Origin: Actinomycetota bacterium
Lineage (GTDB): Bacteria; Actinomycetota; Actinomycetes; Mycobacteriales; Micromonosporaceae
Assembly: GCA_005885115.1 (NCBI GenBank)
Contig: VAXX01000497.1
Coordinates: 1 to 5,178, forward strand
Direction of reading: 5' to 3'
DNA: 5,178 bases
This document shows, piece by piece, positions 1 to 5,178 of this stretch; within the stretch, counting starts at the first letter, position 1; each line of letters starts with the position of its first letter. The notes beneath the pieces are model-generated. The model saw only the letters and a list, made by a program, of their open reading frames with translations, was not told where the DNA came from and did no database searches. Made by a program: the position numbers and the translations under genes.

Positions 1-253
1 CACCCGTCCGGTGGCCGCGGTCGGTGGGCTGGGGCTGGGCCCCGAGCACGTGGGCATCGTGACGGTGTGCCAGCATCCGTTGTCCGTCGCCGAGATCGCC
101 GCGCATCTCGACCTGCCGGTCGGCATCGTCCGGGTACTCCTCGGCGACCTGCTCGACCTGGGCCTGATCGTGGCGCGCGAACCTCAGCCGATGGACGAGT
201 TCCCAACCGAGGACGTATTCGAGGCGGTGATCAATGGACTACGAGCCCTCTGA
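1..253 (+). CDS. cvnC: DUF742 family protein, CvnC-like (3' part only)
   Basis: This is the C-terminal 83 residues of a DUF742 protein; the reading frame is open at the left edge (first full codon at base 2), so the start lies upstream. Family members are usually about 110-130 residues, so roughly a third is missing. The visible part has the family's winged-helix core: PEHVGIVTVCQHPLSVAEIA, then HLDLPVGIVRVLLGDLLDLG as the recognition-helix and next-helix region, and the usual end NGLRAL. In conservon operons (cvnA kinase-like, cvnB roadblock, cvnC DUF742, cvnD GTPase) this protein is a small cytoplasmic partner whose exact role is poorly defined; DNA binding is suggested by the fold but not shown. 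Its stop overlaps the next gene's start by 20 bases, implying translational coupling. The GTG at base 11 is an internal valine codon, not the likely start, because family-like sequence (TRP) precedes it. Confidence 0.9.
   Translation, partial: TRPVAAVGGLGLGPEHVGIVTVCQHPLSVAEIAAHLDLPVGIVRVLLGDLLDLGLIVAREPQPMDEFPTEDVFEAVINGLRAL
221..224 (+). promoter_or_regulatory. Ribosome binding site of the GTPase gene
   Basis: GAGG lies 9 bases before the ATG at 234, inside the last codons of the DUF742 gene. It supports the ATG at 234 as the GTPase start and fits coupled translation of the two overlapping genes. Confidence 0.65.
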
Positions 254-839
254 GCCGGGAGACGGCGAGCGGCGGCTGCCGACCGCCATCAAGATCCTGG
301 TGGCCGGTGGTTTCGGGGCGGGCAAGACCACGCTGGTGGGGTCGGTGAGCGAGATCCGCCCGCTGCGGACCGAGGAGCTGCTCACCGACAAGAGCGTCGG
401 GATCGACGACACCTCCGGGGTGGAGGACAAGAACACCACGACGGTGGCGATGGACTTCGGCCGGATCACCCTCGGCGACGACCTGGTGCTCTATCTGTTT
501 GGTACGCCGGGCCAGGACCGTTTCTGGTTCGTCTGGGACGAGTTGGCGCTCGGCGCGCTCGGTGCCGTGGTCATCGCCGATACCCGCCGGTTGGCGGCCT
601 GCTTCCCGTCGGTGGACTACTTCGAGCGGCGGGGTACGCCGTTCGTCGTGGCGGTCAACTGTTTCGAGGGCGCCCGGCAGTACCGGACCGAGGAGGTACA
701 GGCGGCGCTGGACCTGGACCCCGGGGTACCGGTGCTGCTGTGCGACGCCCGGTCCCGGGACTCCGGCAAGGAGCTGCTCGTCGCGCTCGTCGAGCACGTA
801 CTGGACCGGTTCCGGCAGCGGGCTACGGCACCACGATGA
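234..839 (+). CDS. cvnD: Small GTPase of the conservon family (CvnD/MglA-like)
   Basis: This is a complete 201-residue GTP-binding protein. It is expected to act as a molecular switch next to the roadblock and kinase-like conservon partners at the membrane; it has no signal peptide or membrane segment itself. Visible motifs are: P-loop GGFGAGKT at residues 25-32; a switch I region with the threonine run NTTTVAMDFG (67-76); GTPGQDRFWF (90-99) at the G3 position; VAVNCFEG (139-146) where Ras proteins have NKxD; and CDAR (170-173) at the G5 position. The G3 Asp is replaced by Gly90 and the Lys of NKxD is missing. From memory both changes are normal for this family, so this looks like an intact member. 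The stretch from LPTAIKILVAGG through SEIRPLRTEE is close to the family consensus. The ATG start is supported by a GAGG 9 bases upstream and by the usual 20-base overlap with the DUF742 gene. The 3' end overlaps the convergent ATPase gene by 17 bases, so the operon stops here with no P450 gene following. Confidence 0.95.
   Translation: MDYEPSEPGDGERRLPTAIKILVAGGFGAGKTTLVGSVSEIRPLRTEELLTDKSVGIDDTSGVEDKNTTTVAMDFGRITLGDDLVLYLFGTPGQDRFWFVWDELALGALGAVVIADTRRLAACFPSVDYFERRGTPFVVAVNCFEGARQYRTEEVQAALDLDPGVPVLLCDARSRDSGKELLVALVEHVLDRFRQRATAPR
823..839. other. Tail-to-tail overlap of two convergent genes
   Basis: The GTPase stop (TGA, 837-839, plus strand) lies beyond the ATPase stop (TAG read on the minus strand, bases 825-823), so the two coding regions share 17 bases. 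There is no room for an intrinsic terminator between them, and transcripts from each side must run into the other gene. Both ends look like natural family or protein ends on their own strand, so this is read as a real arrangement rather than an annotation artefact. Confidence 0.85.
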
Positions 840-3800
840 GGTGACCGATCAGCCGCTGCCGCGCGTCGTACAGCGGGGTACCGGGGTCGTCGGGAATCTG
901 GTCTCCCAGGCGCCCGATCGCCCCGGGGGAGGCGGCCCGTACCTTCCGGTCGAGGTCCAGCACGAGCACCGGTACCGGCAACTCGCGTACCGTCGCCGCG
1001 AGCAGCTCGTACGTACCCGCGTTGTGCAGGGCGATCCCCGCGTGCGTGAACAGCGCCTGGAGCTGGTGCCGGGCCAGCTCGCCGAACAGCTCGGCGACCT
1101 GCCGGTGCTCCAGGTACACCACGGCCATCAGCTCGCCGGCGTACCGGATCGGGGTGCACAGCAGCGACGCGGGGGCGTGCCGGTCCAGGTACGGGTCCGG
1201 GGCGAGCTTGCCGACGTCCAGGTAGTCGCCGGCGACGGTACGACCGGTGTCCCGGACGTACCCGACCGGCCCGTCGGGCAGCGGTACCGGCTCGGCGGGT
1301 GCGGCCTGGCGGAGCTGCCCGTCCGGCCCGGGTAGCAGCAGTGCGCCGCGTTCCGCCCCGGCCTGCTGTACCAGCAGCGTGAGCAGGGTCGGCAGCAGCT
1401 CGTCCAGCCGCAGGTGGGCGGAGATCGTCTCGATCGCGTGCAGGGTGGTGAGCAGGTCCAGCGGTTCGGGCGCCTGGGCCGGCTCCTGGGCGGACAGCCC
1501 GGCGATCAGCCGGTCCAGCTCCTCGACCTTCGTCCCCGCGCCCCACTGCTCGTAGCAGGTACGGGCCCGCCGCAGGTAGGCCACCGCGGCGTCGGGTATC
1601 CCGCGGGCCGCCGCGTACCGGCCGCCCAGCTCGGCGGCCATCCCTTCGCCGTGCGGAAACCCGTGCTCCCGGGCGGCGGCGATGGCCCGGCTGTACTGGC
1701 CGACCGCCTGGTCCACGTTGCCGGCCAGCCGGGTCCGTTCGGCGGAGACGAGCAGGGCGCGGTACCCGAACGCGGCCGGCGCCGCGCCCGCCCAGTCGTC
1801 CAGCGCCGCCTGCAACTCGTCCAGCTTGGCCGACCAGGCCCGCCGCTGCTCCGGCGGTACCGACTCGAAGCACTGGGTCAGCGTCAGCGCGTGGTAGAAG
1901 GACCGGTCGGCGGCGGTGAACCGGCCCCGCCCGTACGGCTCGACCGCCTCGATCGTCTCGGCCAGCTCCAGCGCCCGCGGGTAGTCGCCGAGCAGGACGG
2001 CGGCGGCGAGCATCCGGGTGAGGATCACGCTGGACGCGTGGCCGAGGGCACCGCCCCGGCAGGCCCGGGCCAGTTGGGCCTCGCGCGGGGACTCGGGCGG
2101 CGCGAGGCCCGTACCCCGGCCGCGCAGCCCGGCGAGGATGTCGTCCATCGCCCGGTTGGACATCGCCACGATCGGGTCCTCGCCCTGCTGGGCCAGGAAC
2201 TCCCAGACCGCCCGGGTCTCCTCGGCGACGGCGTCCAGGTGGGTACCGGTGGCGAACAGGTGCATCTGGTAGAGCATCCAGTTGGCCTTGGCGAACTGCT
2301 GGTCGCCCCGTTCGAGGGCGTCCGCGTACGCCTCGCGGAGCAGCCCGACCGCGAACTGGACCGACCGGCGCCACGGCGGCAGGCTCAGCGCCACGACCGC
2401 CTTGGCCTGCGCGGCGTACTGGGTCGCCGGTACCCCGCCGACCAGGTGCAGCGCCATGTCCATGCACAGCGTCGCGGCCTCGTGCTCGCGCTGGTCGGCC
2501 AGGACCAGGCCGGCGAAGGCGAACGGGATGCTGGAGGAGACCGTGGCGCCGTGGTCCAGGGCCAGGGTCGCCGCCCGCGCGGCGAGCAGGGTGAGCCAGT
2601 CCGGTGGACGTACCCGGGCGGCCGGCAGCAGCGTCGCGATCAGGTTGGTGGCGGCCAGCGCCGGCCGGTCGGTCATCGGCGGGCGCCCGGTGAGGTCGCT
2701 CAGGCGTACCCCGGCCAGCCGGTGCCGGAGTGTCCCCAGCGCGGCGTCGGCGGCGGCGCGCCACCCGTCGGTGGTGGTCGGCAGGTCGATACCGAGCAGG
2801 CGCAGCGCGCGGATCCCCGGCTCGGCGTCGGCGTCCCAGTCCCCGCCCAGCCGGGGCAGGTTGGCGTGCAGCGCGAGTACCTCGACCCGGCTGAGGTCCA
2901 CGTTCGTGCGTACCATCGCCTTGTCCAGCAGCCGCAGCGCCCGGTCCGGGTGGCCGGCCACGTGCTCGGCCTCGGCGGCCCGCATGTGCAGCGCGACGGC
3001 CAGGTCCGGGCAGCGCTCCCACGGGTCGGCCGGCAGCGCCGACAGCCCGGCGGCGAAGTATCCGCGGGCGGCCTCCGGCGCGCCCCAGCGCTGGGCGGTG
3101 TTGCCCGCCCTCAGGTTCAGCTCGGCCAGCCGGATCCGCTCGGGGTCCGCCGTGATCAGCGTCCGCGCGGCGTTGAGCTGCCCGACGACGGCGAACGTCG
3201 AGTCCTCGGGCAGCGCCCGGCCGATCCGTAGCCGCAGCGGGTCGAGGTCGTCGTCGGCGACCAGGTCCAGCGCCGCCTGGCGGACCTGGTCGTGGCTGAA
3301 CCGCAGCTCCCCGTCCCCGGCCGCGGCCAGGAAGCCGGCCCGCACGGCGAGGTCGAGCGGCGCCGCGACCGGGCCACCGGCCACGGCCTGGAGCGTGGCC
3401 GCGGCGAAGCGGGTACCGATCGTCGCGGCGGTCGCGAGGAGCTGCCGTACCCGCGGCGGCTGCTCCTGGAGCCGGTACCCGATCAGCTCCCGCGCGTGGC
3501 TCCCGGCGCCCACCTGCCGGACCGCCTCCAGATCCCAGGTCCAGGCGCCGGTCCGGGCCCGCCGCAGCACCTCGCCGTCGGCGAGCCGGCGCAGGAAATG
3601 GTGTACCGACAGCGGGTTGGAGCCGGTCTTCGCGGCCACCAGCCGGGCCAGCGGGGCCACCCCGGTACGGGTGGTCCGCAGCGTGTCGGCGAGCAGCTCG
3701 GCGAGGGCCGCGTCGGACAGCGGGCGCAGCGGCAGGGTGGTGACCGACCGGCCCAGTCCCCGGATCGTGGCGGCCAGGGACGCGGCGCTCCCGGCCGGCG

Positions 3801-4440
3801 GCGGCCGGAATGCGCCCAGCACCAGCAGCTGCTCGATCGGCGGGTCGCTGATCAGCTCGCCGATCAGGTCCAGGCTCGCCTCGTCGGCGTGGTGCAGGTC
3901 GTCCAGGAGCAGGACCAGCGGGCGTACCTGGCCGGCGACCTCGGCCACCAGCCGTCGGACGGCCAGGTGCATCCGCGCCCGGGACTGGCGTACCGGCAGG
4001 TCCGCCACCGGCGCCTGGGCGCCGAAGACCGGACGCAGCGCCGGTACCAGGTCGATGAGCACGTCCGCGCCGGAGCCCACCGCCGCGACCAGCCGGGCCG
4101 GCCAGTCGGCGAGCCGCTGGGCGGGTACGGTCGAGGGCCAGGTACCCAGGCCGCCGAGAGCGGCGGCCACCGCGGAGTACGGGACGTCCCGTTCCTCGGG
4201 GACGAACGTGGCGGCCAGGACCAGGCCCGGCGCCGGTACCTGGCGCCGGAACTCCTCCAGCAGCGCCGACTTGCCGACCCCGGAGTCACCGGTCACGCAC
4301 GCCAGTACGGGCGGCCCGCCGGCCGCGACCCGCTCGTAGACGGCACGGAGCCGGGCCAGTCGCGCCTCCCGCCCGTACAACCGGTCGGGCAGGGTCAATC
4401 CGGCCGGTGTTTCCGCGCTCGATGGCTTCCCCAGGCCCAC
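823..4440 (-). CDS. STAND-type ATPase with helical/TPR-like middle and C-terminal GAF domain
   Basis: The product has 1205 residues and no signal peptide or membrane segment, so it is probably a cytoplasmic sensor/scaffold. Domains in order: an AAA_16-like ATPase, about 20-300, starting LYGREARLARL, with Walker A GDSGVGKS (51-58), Walker B LVLLLDDLHHAD (175-186), GAFRP at 209-213 and TGSNPLSVHHFLRRL (272-286); a winged-helix-like stretch to about 400 with ELRFSHDQVRQAALDL; an alpha-helical, TPR-like region of about 430-980; a GAF domain of about 997-1146 (for example CTPIRYAGELMAVVYLEH); and a short PAS-like tail, VPVLVLDLDRKVRAASP and onward, to the end. The order and wording match the central part of the trifunctional Ser/Thr kinase-ATPase-histidine kinase hybrids, including the segment AIAAAREHGFPHGEGMAAEL. 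Here the N-terminal kinase is absent (only about 20 residues precede the ATPase) and no histidine kinase follows the GAF. GAF domains bind small ligands or cofactors; this ligand is unknown. The GTG start has GAGG 5 bases upstream. Its function cannot be named; an LuxR-type LAL regulator was considered, but no C-terminal helix-turn-helix is visible. Confidence 0.93.
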   Translation of the reverse strand: MGLGKPSSAETPAGLTLPDRLYGREARLARLRAVYERVAAGGPPVLACVTGDSGVGKSALLEEFRRQVPAPGLVLAATFVPEERDVPYSAVAAALGGLGTWPSTVPAQRLADWPARLVAAVGSGADVLIDLVPALRPVFGAQAPVADLPVRQSRARMHLAVRRLVAEVAGQVRPLVLLLDDLHHADEASLDLIGELISDPPIEQLLVLGAFRPPPAGSAASLAATIRGLGRSVTTLPLRPLSDAALAELLADTLRTTRTGVAPLARLVAAKTGSNPLSVHHFLRRLADGEVLRRARTGAWTWDLEAVRQVGAGSHARELIGYRLQEQPPRVRQLLATAATIGTRFAAATLQAVAGGPVAAPLDLAVRAGFLAAAGDGELRFSHDQVRQAALDLVADDDLDPLRLRIGRALPEDSTFAVVGQLNAARTLITADPERIRLAELNLRAGNTAQRWGAPEAARGYFAAGLSALPADPWERCPDLAVALHMRAAEAEHVAGHPDRALRLLDKAMVRTNVDLSRVEVLALHANLPRLGGDWDADAEPGIRALRLLGIDLPTTTDGWRAAADAALGTLRHRLAGVRLSDLTGRPPMTDRPALAATNLIATLLPAARVRPPDWLTLLAARAATLALDHGATVSSSIPFAFAGLVLADQREHEAATLCMDMALHLVGGVPATQYAAQAKAVVALSLPPWRRSVQFAVGLLREAYADALERGDQQFAKANWMLYQMHLFATGTHLDAVAEETRAVWEFLAQQGEDPIVAMSNRAMDDILAGLRGRGTGLAPPESPREAQLARACRGGALGHASSVILTRMLAAAVLLGDYPRALELAETIEAVEPYGRGRFTAADRSFYHALTLTQCFESVPPEQRRAWSAKLDELQAALDDWAGAAPAAFGYRALLVSAERTRLAGNVDQAVGQYSRAIAAAREHGFPHGEGMAAELGGRYAAARGIPDAAVAYLRRARTCYEQWGAGTKVEELDRLIAGLSAQEPAQAPEPLDLLTTLHAIETISAHLRLDELLPTLLTLLVQQAGAERGALLLPGPDGQLRQAAPAEPVPLPDGPVGYVRDTGRTVAGDYLDVGKLAPDPYLDRHAPASLLCTPIRYAGELMAVVYLEHRQVAELFGELARHQLQALFTHAGIALHNAGTYELLAATVRELPVPVLVLDLDRKVRAASPGAIGRLGDQIPDDPGTPLYDARQRLIGHLIVVP

Positions 4441-4445
4441 GTTGT

Positions 4446-4449
4446 CCTC
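4446..4449 (-). promoter_or_regulatory. Ribosome binding site of the ATPase gene
   Basis: On the minus strand the sequence reads TTGAGGACAAC followed directly by GTG. The GAGG is 5 bases from the start codon, which supports the GTG at 4440 as the start and hence the absence of an N-terminal kinase domain. Confidence 0.65.
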
Positions 4450-4549
4450 AACGAGTCAGGGTGCGCTGCGGACCTCGGCGGTTCAGATAGGGCAGCTTCC
4501 GGCAAACGGCTCACCTCAGGTCGGTCCTCCCGCGTCCGATAGGAGCGGT

Positions 4550-4584
4550 GCCACAGCGGTTGGTACCCGCGTGGCTGCTGTGGC
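4550..4584 (+). repeat. 8-base perfect inverted repeat upstream of the response regulator
   Basis: GCCACAGC at 4550-4557 is matched exactly by its reverse complement GCTGTGGC at 4577-4584, with 19 bases between. The pair ends 11 bases before the ribosome binding site of the REC-HDOD gene. It could be an operator for a dimeric regulator or a stem-loop in the leader of the mRNA. In such GC-rich DNA an 8-base match can also arise by chance. Confidence 0.4.
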
Positions 4585-4594
4585 CGGCGCTCGC

Positions 4595-4602
4595 GGAGAG
4601 GA
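4595..4602 (+). promoter_or_regulatory. Ribosome binding site of the response regulator gene
   Basis: GGAGAGGA ends 8 bases before the GTG at 4611 (9 bases from its GAGG core). It is the best ribosome binding site in the window and fixes this GTG as the start over the in-frame TTG at 4560. Confidence 0.75.
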
Positions 4603-4610
4603 ACCGAACC

Positions 4611-5178
4611 GTGACACCAGCGGTCGAGGCGCGCCCGCGCGCCCGGGTCCTGTTCGTCGACGACGAGCCGCGGGTGCTCGACGGCCTGCGGCGTTCGCTG
4701 CGCGGCCGACGCGGCGAGTGGGAGATGTCGTTCGCGAACAGCGGCGCCGAGGCGCTGGACCTGCTCGCCGACAGCCCGCACGACGTCGTGGTGTCGGACA
4801 TGCGGATGCCCGGCATGGACGGCGCCGAACTGCTCACCCAGGTCAGCCGGCGGTACCCGGCCGTGGCCCGGGTGGTGCTCTCCGGCCAGACCGAGCTCGA
4901 CGCGGCCATCAAGGTGGCCATTGCCGGTCATCGGTTCCTGACCAAGCCGGTGGACGCGGACAAGGTCGCCGGCATCATCGGCGAGCTGACCACGTACACG
5001 CAGGGGCCGCACGCCGGGACGATCCGGCGGATCGCCGGGGCGGTACGGTCGCTGCCCACCCCCGCACCGCACGTCGCCGAGCTGACCGCGCTGCTGGGCG
5101 GGTCCGACGGTACGCTGGCCAACCTCATCCACGCGATGTCCCACAACGTCGGGATGACCGCGAAGTTCCTGCAGATGG
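4611..5178 (+). CDS. Response regulator with REC and HDOD domains (5' part only)
   Basis: Only the first 189 residues are in the window; the frame is open at the right edge. Residues about 11-126 form a receiver domain: RVLFVDDEPRVLDGLRRSL (12-30) with acidic residues Asp17 and Asp18, the phosphate-accepting Asp63 in VVVSDMRMPGMDG, Ser91 in VVLSGQ, and Lys112-Pro113 in FLTKPVD. All key receiver residues are present, so it should be phosphorylated by a histidine kinase. From about residue 138 an HDOD domain begins: IRRIAGAVRSLPTPAPHVAE, then ELTALL and NVGMTAKFLQM, matching the first helices of that family. HDOD domains are HD-related but lack the metal-binding residues, and are thought to act through protein contacts in signalling rather than as phosphodiesterases. 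The gene is divergent from the ATPase gene across 170 bases. The cognate kinase is not visible. REC plus HD-GYP is a less likely alternative, because the sequence after the receiver fits HDOD; the missing 3' part would settle it. Confidence 0.92.
   Translation, partial: MTPAVEARPRARVLFVDDEPRVLDGLRRSLRGRRGEWEMSFANSGAEALDLLADSPHDVVVSDMRMPGMDGAELLTQVSRRYPAVARVVLSGQTELDAAIKVAIAGHRFLTKPVDADKVAGIIGELTTYTQGPHAGTIRRIAGAVRSLPTPAPHVAELTALLGGSDGTLANLIHAMSHNVGMTAKFLQM

Larger units (their letters stand above)
4441..4610. promoter_or_regulatory. Divergent intergenic region (promoters of both flanking genes expected)
   Basis: These 170 bases separate two outward-facing genes, so promoters for both should lie here. 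I found no convincing -35/-10 pair on either strand. The AT-richer spots TTCAGATAGG (4482-4491) and CCGATAGG (4536-4543) share the hexamer GATAGG 52 bases apart, which could be part of promoter or operator sites, but this is weak. A plus-strand inverted repeat at 4550-4584 is listed separately. No small gene or terminator was recognised. Confidence 0.5.

Noticed and set aside
617..3022. A long open frame on the minus strand (801 codons), overlapping the ATPase gene in another frame.
   Set aside because: Its translation is rich in Arg, Ala, Gly and Pro with no recognisable domain, whereas the ATPase frame carries clear Walker and GAF motifs. Long stop-free shadow frames are expected at this GC content.
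1414..4542. Three long plus-strand open frames (1414-3231, 2282-4339, 3292-4542) opposite the ATPase gene.
   Set aside because: They are low-complexity Arg/Gly/Ser/Pro translations with no family resemblance, and are antisense shadows of the ATPase coding frame.
4482..4543. Two copies of GATAGG (4486-4491 and 4538-4543) as -10 boxes or paired operator half-sites.
   Set aside because: No matching -35 element lies at the right distance, and two hexamers 52 bases apart are not enough evidence for a site.
4495..4590. A possible c-di-GMP riboswitch, prompted by GGCAAAC at 4501-4507 upstream of a signalling gene.
   Set aside because: The other conserved core parts, such as GACGCAAAGCC and the tetraloop-receptor segments, are absent, so the match is only a heptamer.
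4395..5144. A 249-codon minus-strand open frame covering the intergenic region and the response regulator.
   Set aside because: It is antisense to a convincing REC-HDOD frame that has all the receiver residues and a good ribosome binding site; the translation itself shows no domain.
1..5178. Abundant GGTACC/GGTAC words throughout the window as a possible repeat family or uptake-like signal.
   Set aside because: They occur within codons in all the genes on both strands, which fits the codon habits of Micromonosporaceae better than a dedicated repeat. A genome-wide k-mer count would be needed to say more.

Overview
The window comes from a high-GC actinobacterium. The DNA is very GC-rich with strong G/C bias at third codon positions, two of the three visible starts are GTG, and the first two genes belong to the conservon (DUF742/CvnD) family typical of Streptomyces and Micromonosporaceae. 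Frequent GGTAC/GTACC words at Gly-Thr, Val-Pro and similar codon pairs suggest Micromonosporaceae (Micromonospora or Actinoplanes type). That last placement is an impression from codon use, not a computed assignment.

Layout. (1) Bases 1-839, plus strand: the end of a conservon operon. It holds the C-terminal part of a DUF742 winged-helix protein (CvnC-like) and a complete small Ras/MglA-like GTPase (CvnD-like) that overlaps it by 20 bases. The histidine-kinase-like CvnA and roadblock CvnB expected in such operons would lie upstream, outside the window. (2) Bases 823-4440, minus strand: one large gene for a 1205-residue STAND-type ATPase with a helical/TPR-like middle and a C-terminal GAF domain. 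It meets the GTPase gene tail to tail and their ends overlap by 17 bases. (3) Bases 4441-4610: a 170-base divergent intergenic region with ribosome binding sites at both ends and an 8-base inverted repeat on the side of the plus-strand gene. (4) Bases 4611 to the window end, plus strand: the start of a response regulator with a REC domain followed by an HDOD domain, cut by the window edge.

All of the genes are signal-transduction genes. The conservon proteins form a membrane-associated, G-protein-like module around a histidine-kinase-like sensor. The large ATPase resembles the middle section of the serine/threonine kinase-ATPase-GAF-histidine kinase hybrid proteins, but has neither the N-terminal Ser/Thr kinase nor the C-terminal histidine kinase. 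It therefore has no visible catalytic output of its own. The divergent REC-HDOD protein is a response regulator whose kinase is not in view. A shared promoter region makes joint control or a functional link between these two plausible but unproven. The most notable item is this kinase-less ATPase-TPR-GAF protein next to a REC-HDOD regulator and a conservon. No mobile element, CRISPR array, tRNA or rRNA was seen.
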